From Magnetococcales bacterium (GTDB lineage Bacteria; Pseudomonadota; Magnetococcia; Magnetococcales; Magnetaquicoccaceae): a DNA stretch of 60,350 nt. Shown here in pieces: positions 1 through 9,013 of the stretch. Position 1 is the first letter of the stretch, and each line of letters begins with the position of its first letter. Under the pieces are notes generated by a model. It saw nothing but the letters and a program-made list of their open reading frames with translations. It was not told the origin of the DNA and did not search any database. The DNA lies in assembly GCA_015231915.1 (NCBI GenBank), contig JADGAR010000008.1:1-60350 (forward strand), read 5' to 3'. The position numbers and the translations under genes were made by a program.

Positions 1-11
1 CTTGGATCCCA

Positions 12-32
12 CCAGGGGGATAATCCCCCTGG
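12..32. repeat. Perfect palindrome (REP-like), 9-bp stem
   Basis: CCAGGGGGA and TCCCCCTGG are perfect inverted copies around a TAA loop, about 100 bases beyond the stop codon of the leftward sugar kinase/nucleotidyltransferase gene. No T-run follows on either strand, so it is not a classical intrinsic terminator; it could block 3' exonucleases or be a dispersed palindromic element. Confidence 0.5.
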
Positions 33-130
33 ACCCCTAATAATTCTTGAAAACGAAATATTCCGAACCTGTCGCGGTTTACGATCCTATATATGATAGC
101 CGAAACGATGATCAAAGCCCCGAAAAAATA

Positions 131-1648
131 TTATTTCAAGATCGAGGTGATGTGTTTTTTCAGCGTCAATTTCTTCACCACGTGCTTGTTGCCGATGATC
201 TCCACAGCCAGGGAACCCAACACGTTGCCGATGAAACCGATCAACTCCTCGGGGGCGTTCAGGCGGGCGGCGGGGGCAGTCACCGACAGAAAGGCATCCC
301 CGGCGCCCACCCGGTCCACGGCATTGAACACAAAGGCCGGCACCTCCACGGTATTGCCATGGACATCACGCATGATGGAGCCGCGTTTGCCGCGCGTCAC
401 CGCCATCTTGCCGCAAGCCAACCTGCGGGCCACCTGATCCAGCAACGGATGGATCTCGTCATGCAACGAACGGCACTCCAGACGCACTTCCGGCTCGGCC
501 AGACACACATAGTCGGCCCGCCGGTAGCGGGAGACGGTGTGATAACCGCGGTTGCCGGCATTGGCCTGGGTGTTGACCGCCAGAAAGGCGTCGGAATCCA
601 CCAGGGTCTTCACCAGGCCATCCGTGATCGCGCCATGTCCGTAATCGGCCACAATCACCAGATCGAAACGACCCAGATTCTCCGTCAACCAGTGCCGCAT
701 CTCCTGTTCGACGCTTCTGGGCAGCGGCGTGTCTCCCTCGATATAGACCTCGAACAGCTTGGTCAGGGCATAGCCTTCCAGATAACGCCGTTTGGTCAAC
801 GTGGGGGCGTCGGGATGGATGTGAAAACGCGGTGTCACGTTTTCGGACAGGGAGTCCCGCAGAAAGGCCTCGTGACTCTCCCTGGCCCCCAGCACCGTCA
901 GCAACTCCACCCGGCTGGCGAATTGCGCCACCTGATTGGCGATGGCGACCGCGCCGCCGGCAAACATGTCGCTGGAGAGATGCTTCAACGCCAGAATCGG
1001 ATCCTTCGAGGATTTGCCGATGGCATTGACATAGTGATAATCATCGAGGATCGCATCCCCCACCACCAGTACCGACAGGGACTCCATCCGGTCCAACACC
1101 GCGAACAGGTCGTCGATGCGATAACGGCCCCGGAACAGACGCAGATATTTGTTCACCTCGTCGGAGAATTTCGACAGATAGCGGTTGATCAGGTTGGTGG
1201 AACTGAACACGATGTCGCCGGTGAAATGCAACTGGGCACCGACCTCCTTGACCACGGCGGCCTCCATGCCCATTTTTCCGGTGTAGTCCTCGCCGGTCTG
1301 CCGGAACTCCACGCCCTTGACGTAGAAATCCGGTTTCAGCAAGCGGAGCGTTTCCTCGGCGGTGGGCCATGGATTGATCGCCACCAGGTCCACGCAGGAG
1401 AGAGCGGAGAGGGCCTCGACGCGCAACCCTTCCGGAAAGGCGGGATGATTCGAGCCTTTGTCCACGAAGCGATCCGGGGTCACCGTCACCACCAGGACAT
1501 CGCCCAGTTGTCGTGCCTGTTGGAAATGCCGCAGATGGCCGATGTGCAGCAGGTCGAAACAGCCGTGACAATGGACGATTTTTTTGCCCATTGCCTTGTA
1601 GGTTGCCACGGCTTTGGCCACTTCCTCGATGCTTTGGATTTTGTTCAT
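131..1648 (-). CDS. Bifunctional cytidylyltransferase-like / PfkB sugar kinase (HldE-like, inverted domain order)
   Basis: The N-terminal about 150 residues form a cytidylyltransferase fold: HGCFDLLHIGHLRHF carries the HxGH nucleotide-binding motif, and a lysine-glycine segment follows (DFYVKGVEF). The remainder is a ribokinase/PfkB domain with the C-terminal catalytic signature DRVGAGDAF, where the Asp is the expected base. In enterobacterial HldE (RfaE) the kinase comes first and the adenylyltransferase second; here the order is reversed. By family it should phosphorylate a sugar and/or activate a sugar phosphate with a nucleotide, probably for LPS heptose or a related glycan, in the cytoplasm. 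The exact substrate cannot be read from sequence. Start chosen at the ATG at 1648 because homology begins there; an in-frame ATG at 1684 would add 12 residues without a good ribosome site. Confidence 0.85.
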   Translation of the reverse strand: MNKIQSIEEVAKAVATYKAMGKKIVHCHGCFDLLHIGHLRHFQQARQLGDVLVVTVTPDRFVDKGSNHPAFPEGLRVEALSALSCVDLVAINPWPTAEETLRLLKPDFYVKGVEFRQTGEDYTGKMGMEAAVVKEVGAQLHFTGDIVFSSTNLINRYLSKFSDEVNKYLRLFRGRYRIDDLFAVLDRMESLSVLVVGDAILDDYHYVNAIGKSSKDPILALKHLSSDMFAGGAVAIANQVAQFASRVELLTVLGARESHEAFLRDSLSENVTPRFHIHPDAPTLTKRRYLEGYALTKLFEVYIEGDTPLPRSVEQEMRHWLTENLGRFDLVIVADYGHGAITDGLVKTLVDSDAFLAVNTQANAGNRGYHTVSRYRRADYVCLAEPEVRLECRSLHDEIHPLLDQVARRLACGKMAVTRGKRGSIMRDVHGNTVEVPAFVFNAVDRVGAGDAFLSVTAPAARLNAPEELIGFIGNVLGSLAVEIIGNKHVVKKLTLKKHITSILK

Positions 1649-1708
1649 GACATCTGTCCCATGATGGATGCTTGGTGAATGCATGGGACACGCAATTTTC
1701 TTGCCAAT

Positions 1709-2185
1709 CTATGAGAAGTCTTTGAGATAAAAACATTCCATCGTGAATCCACCCCCGGCGATCCGAAAACGCTTGCCGATCACCGTGAAGATACTGGCGT
1801 TGCGCAGCCGGAACCCCTGCCCGGTCACGGTGGTGGGCGGGGCCAGATGCAGTTCCCCGTGGCAGGCCAGACGCGCCCGGATCCCCCCGGCGAGCAGATC
1901 GGCCAGTTCCCCCTGCAAATCCAGAAAGGGACCGCCGGCTCCGTCCGCGTGTCTGCCGGACAAGGCGTGGGCCAGGATCCTGGCCGTCGCCATGGAGGAG
2001 CGCACGATCACGGCGCCGCGCAGCGCCCCGCTGAAGCCGATCAGCGTGGCCACCTCGTCGGGATCCTCTGTCTCCGGCATTTCATGCCGGACCGTGGTTG
2101 CCTCCTCGGCCACCTCCAGATCCAAAAACCGGTGAAAGACCTCCTGCACCGATTCCACCATGGCATCCGCAAGTTCTTGGTTCAT
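1709..2185 (-). CDS. CheX/CheC-like chemotaxis phosphatase-type protein
   Basis: About 158 residues with the CheX layout: an N-terminal helix (ELADAMVESVQEVF), then a beta-rich region with a segment typical of the family (FSGALRGAVIVRSS), a second helix (FLDLQGELADLLAGG) and terminal strands. CheX and CheC dephosphorylate CheY-P using an E-x2-N motif on a helix. The helix here reads EL-ADL with no obvious Asn, so catalytic competence is doubtful and it may be a binding-only relative. Start placed at 2185 because CheX proteins begin directly with this helix. An ATG at 2293 overlaps the stop of the upstream gene (ATGGTAG) and could be a coupled start that adds 36 low-complexity residues. No cheA, cheY or cheW lies nearby. 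Confidence 0.6.
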   Translation of the reverse strand: MNQELADAMVESVQEVFHRFLDLEVAEEATTVRHEMPETEDPDEVATLIGFSGALRGAVIVRSSMATARILAHALSGRHADGAGGPFLDLQGELADLLAGGIRARLACHGELHLAPPTTVTGQGFRLRNASIFTVIGKRFRIAGGGFTMECFYLKDFS

Positions 2186-2286
2186 GTCGATCACAATCCG
2201 CGCAATCCGTCTCCCGAACCGCCACGGGCCGGGAAAGCGGCGCAGGGGGGCTGCCGCCGGGAGTTCCCTGGCCAATGGGGTGATGG

Positions 2287-2700
2287 CTACCATTTTGTCA
2301 ACAGCCCGGTCAGGATTCGTTTGGCATTCTCTCCCGCCCCTTGCACGGAGGGGTTGAGCAGCCATTGAATCTGACTCACCGCAACCAGCGACAAGGCAAC
2401 CACCCGTTTGGCCGCCTCGTTCCTGCCGGGATCCACCTGTTCCAGCGCCCTGGCCACCCGCAAGGCGAGGTCGGCGATCTCCCGCAGCCCGCGCCGCCGC
2501 GCCACCTGATGGAACGTCTCCATGTCGCGGCAGATGGAATCGCTCAGTTGCGGATCATCGATGCGCTCTTCCAGGCGATGGAGTTGATCGGTCATACTCG
2601 TCATCCAGTCGCTCGCCTCCCGCTTGAACTGTGCGGGGGGCACGAATCTTACGATCCGATCTTGCGGATCGATCGTCAGTGTCTGTGCGTGGAGTCCCAT
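2287..2700 (-). CDS. Small helical protein, possibly HPt-like, upstream of the CheX-like gene
   Basis: A 137-residue, mostly helical protein with no transmembrane segment. The centre (FHQVARRRGLREIADLA) resembles an HPt four-helix domain around the phosphorylatable His, but the conserved HxLKG motif is absent. Assignment as a degenerate phosphotransfer module is therefore inference only. AAGGA lies 9 bases before the ATG at 2700. The gene is co-directional with the CheX-like gene and reaches into its possible upstream start, so the two are probably co-transcribed and may interact. Confidence 0.5.
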   Translation of the reverse strand: MGLHAQTLTIDPQDRIVRFVPPAQFKREASDWMTSMTDQLHRLEERIDDPQLSDSICRDMETFHQVARRRGLREIADLALRVARALEQVDPGRNEAAKRVVALSLVAVSQIQWLLNPSVQGAGENAKRILTGLLTKW

Positions 2701-3027
2701 GGCATCGATTCCTTTTGGCTGGCGGTTGCTGGTCCGATGAATCTTTGTGGCTTAAGGTCTCCCTCTTTCCCGGTTTGTCCCGTGCTGTCTTGTTAAATAA
2801 AATTTCTGCAAAATATATGCCAGTTAATATTATCATGCCATATTATAACGAAATCATAAAATTACCCCACATGCGGATCTTTGGAAAAATACAAAATATT
2901 GCACGCATAAGTGGGACCGGGAACTCCGCGAAAAATTGGTATATTATGTTTTTCGAGCAATTATCGGGCAATGTCCAAACGATTGCAGGTGCAAGAAAAA
3001 TTGCAGCCCAGCCACAGGAGATCCGCC
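2701..3027. promoter_or_regulatory. AT-rich divergent intergenic region
   Basis: This 327-base gap separates the leftward CheX-like pair from the rightward reductase gene. It is much richer in A and T than its surroundings between about 2795 and 2990 and contains TATAAT-like hexamers (for example around 2940), as expected for back-to-back promoters. I see no RNA gene or conserved ORF in it. Confidence 0.4.
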
Positions 3028-3774
3028 ATGTCGGAACACGCGTTCAAGCACTCCACCGCCCTGATCACCGGCTCGGGCCGACGCATCGGGGCCTCCTGCG
3101 CCCTTGCCCTGGCACGACTCGGCAGCGCCGTGGTCATCCATTGTCACGGCTCCCACCTCGAGGCGTTGGCCTTGCAGCGTTTCATCGAGGCCGAAGGCGG
3201 AACGGCAGGGATTATCCAGGCCGATCTGGCCGACAGCCACGAGGTGGCCGCATTGATCTCCCGCGCCGAGGAGGTGCATGGCCGCGGGCCGGTGGATATC
3301 CTGGTCAACAATGCCGCCGTTTATCAGCCCGGCGGGGTGCGCGACGGTTCCCTGGCCACCTGGAACCGGCATCTGGCCGTCAACCTCACCGCCCCCTTCC
3401 TGCTGATGCAATCCTTCGCCCGACGACTGCCCCAGGGACGACCGGGACACATCATTCAGATCATCGACCAGCATGGTCATCGCCCCAGACCCGGATTCGC
3501 CGCCTATTCCGCCGCCAAGTCGGCCCTTTGGACCCTGACCCGCCAGGCGGCCCTGGAGTTGGCCCCCGCCATTCGGGTCAACGCCATCGGGCCGGGACCG
3601 ATTCTGCCCGCCCCCGACGCCAGCCGCGCCGAATTCGACCGCATCGCGACCGCCACCCCGCTCGAACGCTCCGGATCGGTGGACGATATTGCCGCCGCAT
3701 TGCGCTTTTTGCTGGAAAATGATTTCATCACCGGCGAGATGATCCGCGTGGATGGCGGAGAACATCTGCGCTGA
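3028..3774 (+). CDS. Short-chain dehydrogenase of the pteridine reductase (PTR1/FolM) type
   Basis: A 248-residue Rossmann SDR. The NAD(P) loop is TGSGRRIG: the Arg and the absence of the third Gly are typical of PTR1/FolM, and Arg suggests NADPH. NNAA is the structural motif. At the usual catalytic Ser there is Asp (QIIDQHGH), followed by YSAAK with the catalytic Tyr and Lys; Asp-Tyr-Lys is the known PTR1 triad. Family members reduce dihydromonapterin or dihydropterin/dihydrofolate, so it may serve tetrahydropterin or folate metabolism. The substrate remains inferred. The C-terminal ITGEMIRVDGG is standard for SDRs. Start at the ATG at 3028, preceded by a strong AGGAG eight bases upstream. 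It appears monocistronic; the next gene begins about 50 bases downstream. Confidence 0.85.
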   Translation: MSEHAFKHSTALITGSGRRIGASCALALARLGSAVVIHCHGSHLEALALQRFIEAEGGTAGIIQADLADSHEVAALISRAEEVHGRGPVDILVNNAAVYQPGGVRDGSLATWNRHLAVNLTAPFLLMQSFARRLPQGRPGHIIQIIDQHGHRPRPGFAAYSAAKSALWTLTRQAALELAPAIRVNAIGPGPILPAPDASRAEFDRIATATPLERSGSVDDIAAALRFLLENDFITGEMIRVDGGEHLR

Positions 3775-3827
3775 TTGGCCGACATGACTGTCCGTCTCAT
3801 CCGGGGGTTTTTGAAGGGGGAATGAAC

Positions 3828-4838
3828 ATGCGCATCTTGCTTGGTTTGTGGATGGTCTTTTGGTTGCTGACCGCTCCGGCATGGAGCGCGCCGGAAGAGA
3901 CCCCCATGCGCACCGTCGTCAGCGTGGTGGGACCCCGCAACCTCTCCTATCTGCCCATCGACCTGGTGCCCATCCTCCAGGCGGATCGGGCGGAAGGGAT
4001 CGAGGTCCGCCTGAAACATGTCGAAGGGGGGGGATTGGCCATCAAGGAGCTGCTCGCCCGCAACAGCGAGTTCACGGTGGTGGGGTTTCCGGCCCTGATG
4101 TCCCTGAAAGCCAACGGCGGGGAACTGGTGGGCGTGGCCGCCCTCTCCGACCGCCCGCAATTCGTCCTGATGGTGCGCGCCGCCCTGCGCGACCAGGTAC
4201 GCCGCATCGCGGACCTCAAGGGCCGCATCGTCGGCGTGCATACCAGCGCGGTCAACGCCAAGACCGTGGCCCAGCAACTCCTGGAACTCCTGTTGCGCTC
4301 CGACGGCCTGTCGCCTCGGGAGGTGCGGGTCATCTCCTCCGGTCAGGAGTGGGCCAAGCGCACCGCCATGCTCGACTCCGGACAGGTGGACGCCATCGTC
4401 TCCGAGGAGCCGTTCGCCTCCACCCTGCTGGGCGCGGGCAAGGTCTTCTTCCTGGTCAATCTGGCAGAACCCGAAAGCACCAACAACATCGCCGGGGCCA
4501 ATGTCCTGCACGCCGTCCTGGCCACCCGCCCGGACGTGGCGGCCAACGAGCCGGAAAAGGTCAGGCGCCTCGTCGCCGCCGTGCGTCGCGCCCTGCAGTG
4601 GATCGCCTCCCATTCCCCGGAGGAGCTGGTGGAACAATTGCGGATCGCCGATGAACCGGAAAAACAATATCTCCTGACATGCCTGCGCAAATATCCACGC
4701 CTGTTCAGCAACGATGGCCGCTTTTCCAACCGGCAGATCGCCGAAACCAATACCTTTTTCCATACCAGCACCCCGGAAGCCAAAGGGGTGCGCATGGAAG
4801 ACCTCATCAACGACCAGTGGGCCGGACGCAAAGAGTGA
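3828..4838 (+). CDS. Periplasmic ABC-type solute-binding protein (NMT1/TauA-like)
   Basis: A signal peptide is evident (MRILLGLWMVFWLLTAPAWSA), giving an exported protein of about 310 residues. The mature part has the NMT1/THI5/SsuA-like periplasmic fold signature: ligand-cleft loops GGGLAIKELLA and AALSDRPQFVL, a second lobe around LKGRIVGVHTS and a hinge at DAIVSEEPFAS. Such proteins bind nitrate, sulfonates, pyrimidine precursors or similar small anions. No ABC permease or ATPase follows. Instead the stop codon overlaps the GTG start of a histidine kinase (GTGA), so the protein probably works as a sensory subunit that presents ligand to the kinase. The start at 3828 is preferred over 3822 because the GGGGG ribosome site is correctly spaced only for it. 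Confidence 0.8.
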   Translation: MRILLGLWMVFWLLTAPAWSAPEETPMRTVVSVVGPRNLSYLPIDLVPILQADRAEGIEVRLKHVEGGGLAIKELLARNSEFTVVGFPALMSLKANGGELVGVAALSDRPQFVLMVRAALRDQVRRIADLKGRIVGVHTSAVNAKTVAQQLLELLLRSDGLSPREVRVISSGQEWAKRTAMLDSGQVDAIVSEEPFASTLLGAGKVFFLVNLAEPESTNNIAGANVLHAVLATRPDVAANEPEKVRRLVAAVRRALQWIASHSPEELVEQLRIADEPEKQYLLTCLRKYPRLFSNDGRFSNRQIAETNTFFHTSTPEAKGVRMEDLINDQWAGRKE

Positions 4839-7273
4839 TCCATCCCGTTGGCAAGGCCGAAAAAGGCGTCCTGCTGCGCCAGGCGACCATCCGCGTGGCG
4901 GCTGTCACCCTGGTGATGATCGCCGCCATCGCCCTGGCCACCCTGGGCTTCCAGCACACCGCCATGGAAAAAGAATCCCGCAAGGTCATGACCTCGCTGG
5001 AGCGGTTCTACGCGGAAAAGATCGTCCTGCTGGAACAGGAGTGGCAGGAGATGGCCATCTCGCTCCACAATCTGCTCGAAATGCACGACCTGTTCCGCGA
5101 CCCTGCCCTCGGCTGGGAACGCATGCGCGAAACCCTGGCCCTGGAGAACCATCCCCTCTTTCCCCTGATCCTGGTCGTCGCTCCCGATCACCGCGTCCTG
5201 TTTCACTACGCCACCTCACCGGTCACCCTGCCCGAGCGCTTCGTCCCCTCCGGACAGACCGGCTGGCATGAGGATCCCCGCTCCAGGGTCCTCTACCGCT
5301 GGATCGCGCAACCCTTCTGGCTGGGGGCACTGGGACAGGGCGAACTGCTTTTTTTCGTGGCCATCGAAAACGGTCTGCTCTTCCGCAACGCCCTGCCCTT
5401 CACCGACCTGTTCCTCCTGCAAGGCGATCGCGTCGCGGCCAGCTCCCTGGGCAATCTCGCCAGCGACCCGGAGTCGTTGCGTCCGGGGAGCATCGCGGCA
5501 GACAAAAGCCGTCTGGATCAGCTCTCCATCCCCTGGGGCGAGCCGGCCTCCCACGCCCCCCGGCTGGTGATCCGCCATCACAGCACCCCGATCTTTTCGC
5601 CCATGGAGATCCTCCTGGCGGGCATCACCCTGTTCCTTTTGCTGGCCCTGCTCTTCTGGCTGACCCTGGGGGTGTGGCTGGTCCGCCTGACCCGCCGCAT
5701 CGCCACCCTGGGATGGGCTGCCCGGGGTTTCTCCAGAAAATATCATCTCTCCAGCGCCATGCGGCATCAGCTCAACACCGTCTCCGGCGCGGGACACGAC
5801 GAGGTGACCTCCGTGGTCACGGCGCTGCTTCTGGCCACGGACTCGGTGGAAAAAGAACTTCAGGAACGCCAGCGCGTCCAGGCCGAACTGCAAAAGATCG
5901 GCCACGACAACCGGCAACTGCTCGAACAGGCCGAGCACTACCTGACCTACCAGCGGGTCATCAACGGCCTTTACGCCATCTCCTACCTCAAGATCCCCCT
6001 CAAGGAACAGCTCGAGCGGGCGCTGCAATTCATCCATTCGGTCCCCTGGCTGGCGGTGCAGGCCAAGGGGGCGGTCTTTCTGGCCGATCCCCAACACCGC
6101 ACCCTCCACCTGATCGCCCACCAGGGACTCAATCCGGAGCTGGTCTACCTTTGCCAACAGGTGGCCTATGGCCACTGCCTGTGCGGTCGCGCCGCCCTCG
6201 CCGGGACCATCGTCCACGCCGACTGCATCGACGACCGTCACGACATCCGTTTCGACGGCATGCTCCCCCATGGCCACTACTCGGTGCCCATTCTGTCCGG
6301 TTCCGATCTGCTCGGGGTATTGACCTTCTACCTGGAAGCCGGCCAGATCCGCAATCCGGACGAGGAGAACCTGCTGCAGGCCATCGGCAGCACCCTGGGC
6401 AACATGATCGAACGCAAGAAACTGGAAGAGGCCCTGCTCAGCCAGAACCTCCTCCTGGAAGAGAAGGTGGCGGAACGCACCCGCGAGTTGCAGGCCCATC
6501 TCACCTCCCTGCGAGCGGCCCAGGACCAGCTGATCCAGTCCGAGCGGCTGGCGGCCCTGGGGGGGCTGGTGGCGGGCATCTCCCACGAGATCAAGACCCC
6601 GGTGGGCATCAGCTTCACCGCCGTCACCTACCAGGAGTCGGAGTTGACGAAATTCCTGGCCATCCAGGAGCAGGGACAACTGCGCCGGGAGGACCTCGCC
6701 AACTTCCTCGACAACCTCCGGGAGGCCACCCACCTCATCAAGGCCAATCTGAAACGGGCCTCGGACCTGATCCTGAGCTTCAAGCAGGTGGCGGTGGATC
6801 AGACCAGCCAGGAAAGGCGCCGCTTCCACATGAGGAGCTATCTCGAGGAGACCATCTTCACCCTGCGACCGAAATTGAAGAAGACCCATCATCAGGTCAC
6901 CATCGACTGCTCCGAGGAGATCGAACTCGACAGCTATCCGGGGGCCATTTCGCAGATCATTTCCAATTTTGTCATCAATTCGCTGAATTATGCCTTTGAC
7001 GATCAAGATGAGGGAAAAATCACTATCACGGTTGCCCTGCAGCATGATATGCTGCATCTTGTTTACAAGGACAATGGCCGGGGCATGGACCGGGAGACTG
7101 CGAAGCAGATCTACGAACCGTTTTTCACCACCAATCGCAATCACGGGGGGAGCGGTCTGGGCATGCACATCGTCTACAACCTGGTGACACAGCGTCTCAA
7201 GGGGTCCATCGACTGTATCAGCGCCCCTGGCGAAGGGACGGAGTTCCACATTCAATTTCCCATGGATGGGTAA
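4835..7273 (+). CDS. Membrane sensor histidine kinase with GAF domain
   Basis: About 812 residues. A membrane helix near residues 17-38 and a second near 257-285 bracket an extracytoplasmic sensor region. A HAMP-like linker, a GAF domain (about 380-520), a coiled coil and then the kinase core follow: H box ISHEIKTP (His near residue 583), N box region FVINSLNYAF, and G boxes DNGRGMD and GGSGLGMHI. The GAF domain contains a Cys-rich loop (YGHCLCGRAA) that might bind a cofactor. GTG start at 4835 overlaps the stop of the solute-binding protein gene, indicating translational coupling; the longer open frame would run through that gene in another phase. It should autophosphorylate and transfer to the downstream HD-GYP regulator, which begins three bases after its stop. 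Confidence 0.85.
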   Translation: MIHPVGKAEKGVLLRQATIRVAAVTLVMIAAIALATLGFQHTAMEKESRKVMTSLERFYAEKIVLLEQEWQEMAISLHNLLEMHDLFRDPALGWERMRETLALENHPLFPLILVVAPDHRVLFHYATSPVTLPERFVPSGQTGWHEDPRSRVLYRWIAQPFWLGALGQGELLFFVAIENGLLFRNALPFTDLFLLQGDRVAASSLGNLASDPESLRPGSIAADKSRLDQLSIPWGEPASHAPRLVIRHHSTPIFSPMEILLAGITLFLLLALLFWLTLGVWLVRLTRRIATLGWAARGFSRKYHLSSAMRHQLNTVSGAGHDEVTSVVTALLLATDSVEKELQERQRVQAELQKIGHDNRQLLEQAEHYLTYQRVINGLYAISYLKIPLKEQLERALQFIHSVPWLAVQAKGAVFLADPQHRTLHLIAHQGLNPELVYLCQQVAYGHCLCGRAALAGTIVHADCIDDRHDIRFDGMLPHGHYSVPILSGSDLLGVLTFYLEAGQIRNPDEENLLQAIGSTLGNMIERKKLEEALLSQNLLLEEKVAERTRELQAHLTSLRAAQDQLIQSERLAALGGLVAGISHEIKTPVGISFTAVTYQESELTKFLAIQEQGQLRREDLANFLDNLREATHLIKANLKRASDLILSFKQVAVDQTSQERRRFHMRSYLEETIFTLRPKLKKTHHQVTIDCSEEIELDSYPGAISQIISNFVINSLNYAFDDQDEGKITITVALQHDMLHLVYKDNGRGMDRETAKQIYEPFFTTNRNHGGSGLGMHIVYNLVTQRLKGSIDCISAPGEGTEFHIQFPMDG

Positions 7274-7275
7274 AC

Positions 7276-8847
7276 ATGACCACCTCGACTTCTGACGATT
7301 TCGTTTTTGCCGATTGCGCCGCTCCACCACGGCAGGAGGCCGGGCCGGCGCACCAGGATGCCCTGCCCGAAGCCCCCTGGAAGATCATGGTGATCGACGA
7401 CGACCCCGATCTCCATCCCCTGACCCGGCTGGTGCTCAAGGAGATGACCTTCGAGGGCCGCTCTCTTGCGTTCATCAACGGCTATTCCGGGGCCGAGGCG
7501 CGTCACCTCATGAGGCTGCATCCCGACACAGCCGTGCTCCTGCTCGACGTGGTGATGGAAACCGACAAGGAGGGGTTGGATGTGGTGCGCTACATCCGGG
7601 ACGAGTTGAAAAACCCCTTCGTGCGCATCATCCTGCGCACCGGCCAGCCCGGCCAGGCCCCGGAAGCCGAGGTGATCGCCGATTACGACATCAACGACTA
7701 CAAGGACAAGGTCAACCTGAGCAACCAGGCGCTCATCACCTCGGTGACCGCCAGCCTGCGGGCCTTCAATCTGCTCAACACCATCGAGAGCACCCGCCGC
7801 GGGCTGCGCAAGATCATCGACGCCACCGGCCATCTGTACGAATTCCACTCCCTGGGGCAACTGGCGACCGGCATCCTGACCCAACTGGTCGCGCTGGTCA
7901 ACAACAACACCGAGGGCCTCTCCGAACAGAGCACCGAATGTTTTGCCGCCACGGAAAAACGGGGTACGATCAACATCTACGCCGCCTTCGGCTGCTACGA
8001 GGCCGCCGTGGGCAAGCCCCTCCTGGAGGTGGCCTCCCCCAGGGTGGCGGAAATCGTCCTCGAGGCCCTGCACGCCCGGCAAAGCCGGTTCGGCGAGTAC
8101 GACTATCTCGGCTATTTCCAGACCCGCAACGGCATGGAGAACCTGATCTATCTCAAGAGCAACCGCCGTCTCAAGGAGGTGGACCGGGACCTGATCGCCC
8201 TCTTTTCCTCCAACATCGCCCAGGCCTTCGAACAGCTCCTGCTCAACCGCGAGATGATCAAGACCCAGAAGGATGTCACCTTCACCCTGGGCGACATCAT
8301 CGAGACCCGCTCCGGCGAGGCGGGACAGCACGTCCGGCGGGTGGCGGAGAACTCGCGCCTGCTGGCGCAACTGGCCGGCCTCTCTGCGGAGGATTGCGAG
8401 CTGTTGCGCATGGCCTCCCCCATGCACGACCTGGGCAAGATCGGCATTCCGGACGCCATTCTCAACAAGCCGGGCAAGCTGACCCCGGAGGAGTGGGAGA
8501 TCATGCGCTCCCATACCGAGATCGGCTGCCATGTGCTCTCCGGCACGGATCAGACCATCATCCGCACCGGCGCGATCATCTGCGCCCAGCATCACGAGAA
8601 GTGGGACGGCACCGGTTATCCCAAGGGCCTCGCGGGCGAGGAGATCCACATCTTCGCCCGCATCACCTCCCTGATCGACGTGTTCGACGCTTTGACCCAC
8701 AAACGGATCTACAAGGAGGCCTGGAGCGTGGAGCAGGCCCTGGAGCTGATCCGGCGCGACCGGGGAACCCATTTCGACCCCAGGCTGGTGGATCTTTTCC
8801 TCGACAATATCGACGCCTTCCTGGAGATCCAGAGCGCCTTTCATTGA
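7276..8847 (+). CDS. Response regulator with DUF3369 and HD-GYP phosphodiesterase
   Basis: 523 residues in three parts. The receiver (about 36-160) starts IMVIDDDPD and has its phospho-acceptor Asp in LLLDVV, with Thr in LRTGQPG and Lys in YKDKV. A middle DUF3369 module (about 180-320) commonly links receiver and HD-GYP outputs. The C-terminal HD-GYP domain has MHDLGKIGIPD (metal-binding HD), HHEKWDGTGYP (the GYP motif) and SLIDVFDALT. The domain family hydrolyses cyclic di-GMP to GMP; all signature metal ligands I can check are present. It follows the histidine kinase by two bases, completing a binding protein, kinase and c-di-GMP effector cassette likely to control motility or biofilm in response to a solute. 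Confidence 0.88.
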   Translation: MTTSTSDDFVFADCAAPPRQEAGPAHQDALPEAPWKIMVIDDDPDLHPLTRLVLKEMTFEGRSLAFINGYSGAEARHLMRLHPDTAVLLLDVVMETDKEGLDVVRYIRDELKNPFVRIILRTGQPGQAPEAEVIADYDINDYKDKVNLSNQALITSVTASLRAFNLLNTIESTRRGLRKIIDATGHLYEFHSLGQLATGILTQLVALVNNNTEGLSEQSTECFAATEKRGTINIYAAFGCYEAAVGKPLLEVASPRVAEIVLEALHARQSRFGEYDYLGYFQTRNGMENLIYLKSNRRLKEVDRDLIALFSSNIAQAFEQLLLNREMIKTQKDVTFTLGDIIETRSGEAGQHVRRVAENSRLLAQLAGLSAEDCELLRMASPMHDLGKIGIPDAILNKPGKLTPEEWEIMRSHTEIGCHVLSGTDQTIIRTGAIICAQHHEKWDGTGYPKGLAGEEIHIFARITSLIDVFDALTHKRIYKEAWSVEQALELIRRDRGTHFDPRLVDLFLDNIDAFLEIQSAFH

Positions 8848-9013
8848 AGTTGCATGCCATATTACTTCAATCTGCACTTGTTTTTCTTCGCGCTCGCTGC
8901 CAGAATGCCCCAATGGGTTTCCTGGACTTAACGAGGCGCCGCCATGATCGATCCTTTGCGCATTTTGTATCATATGATGATTTTTGAATTGGTTTGATTC
9001 CGCAGGAGGAAGC

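Noticed and set aside
47-1678. A 543-codon plus-strand frame at the left end
   Set aside because: Antisense to the sugar kinase/nucleotidyltransferase, with no homology and biased composition.
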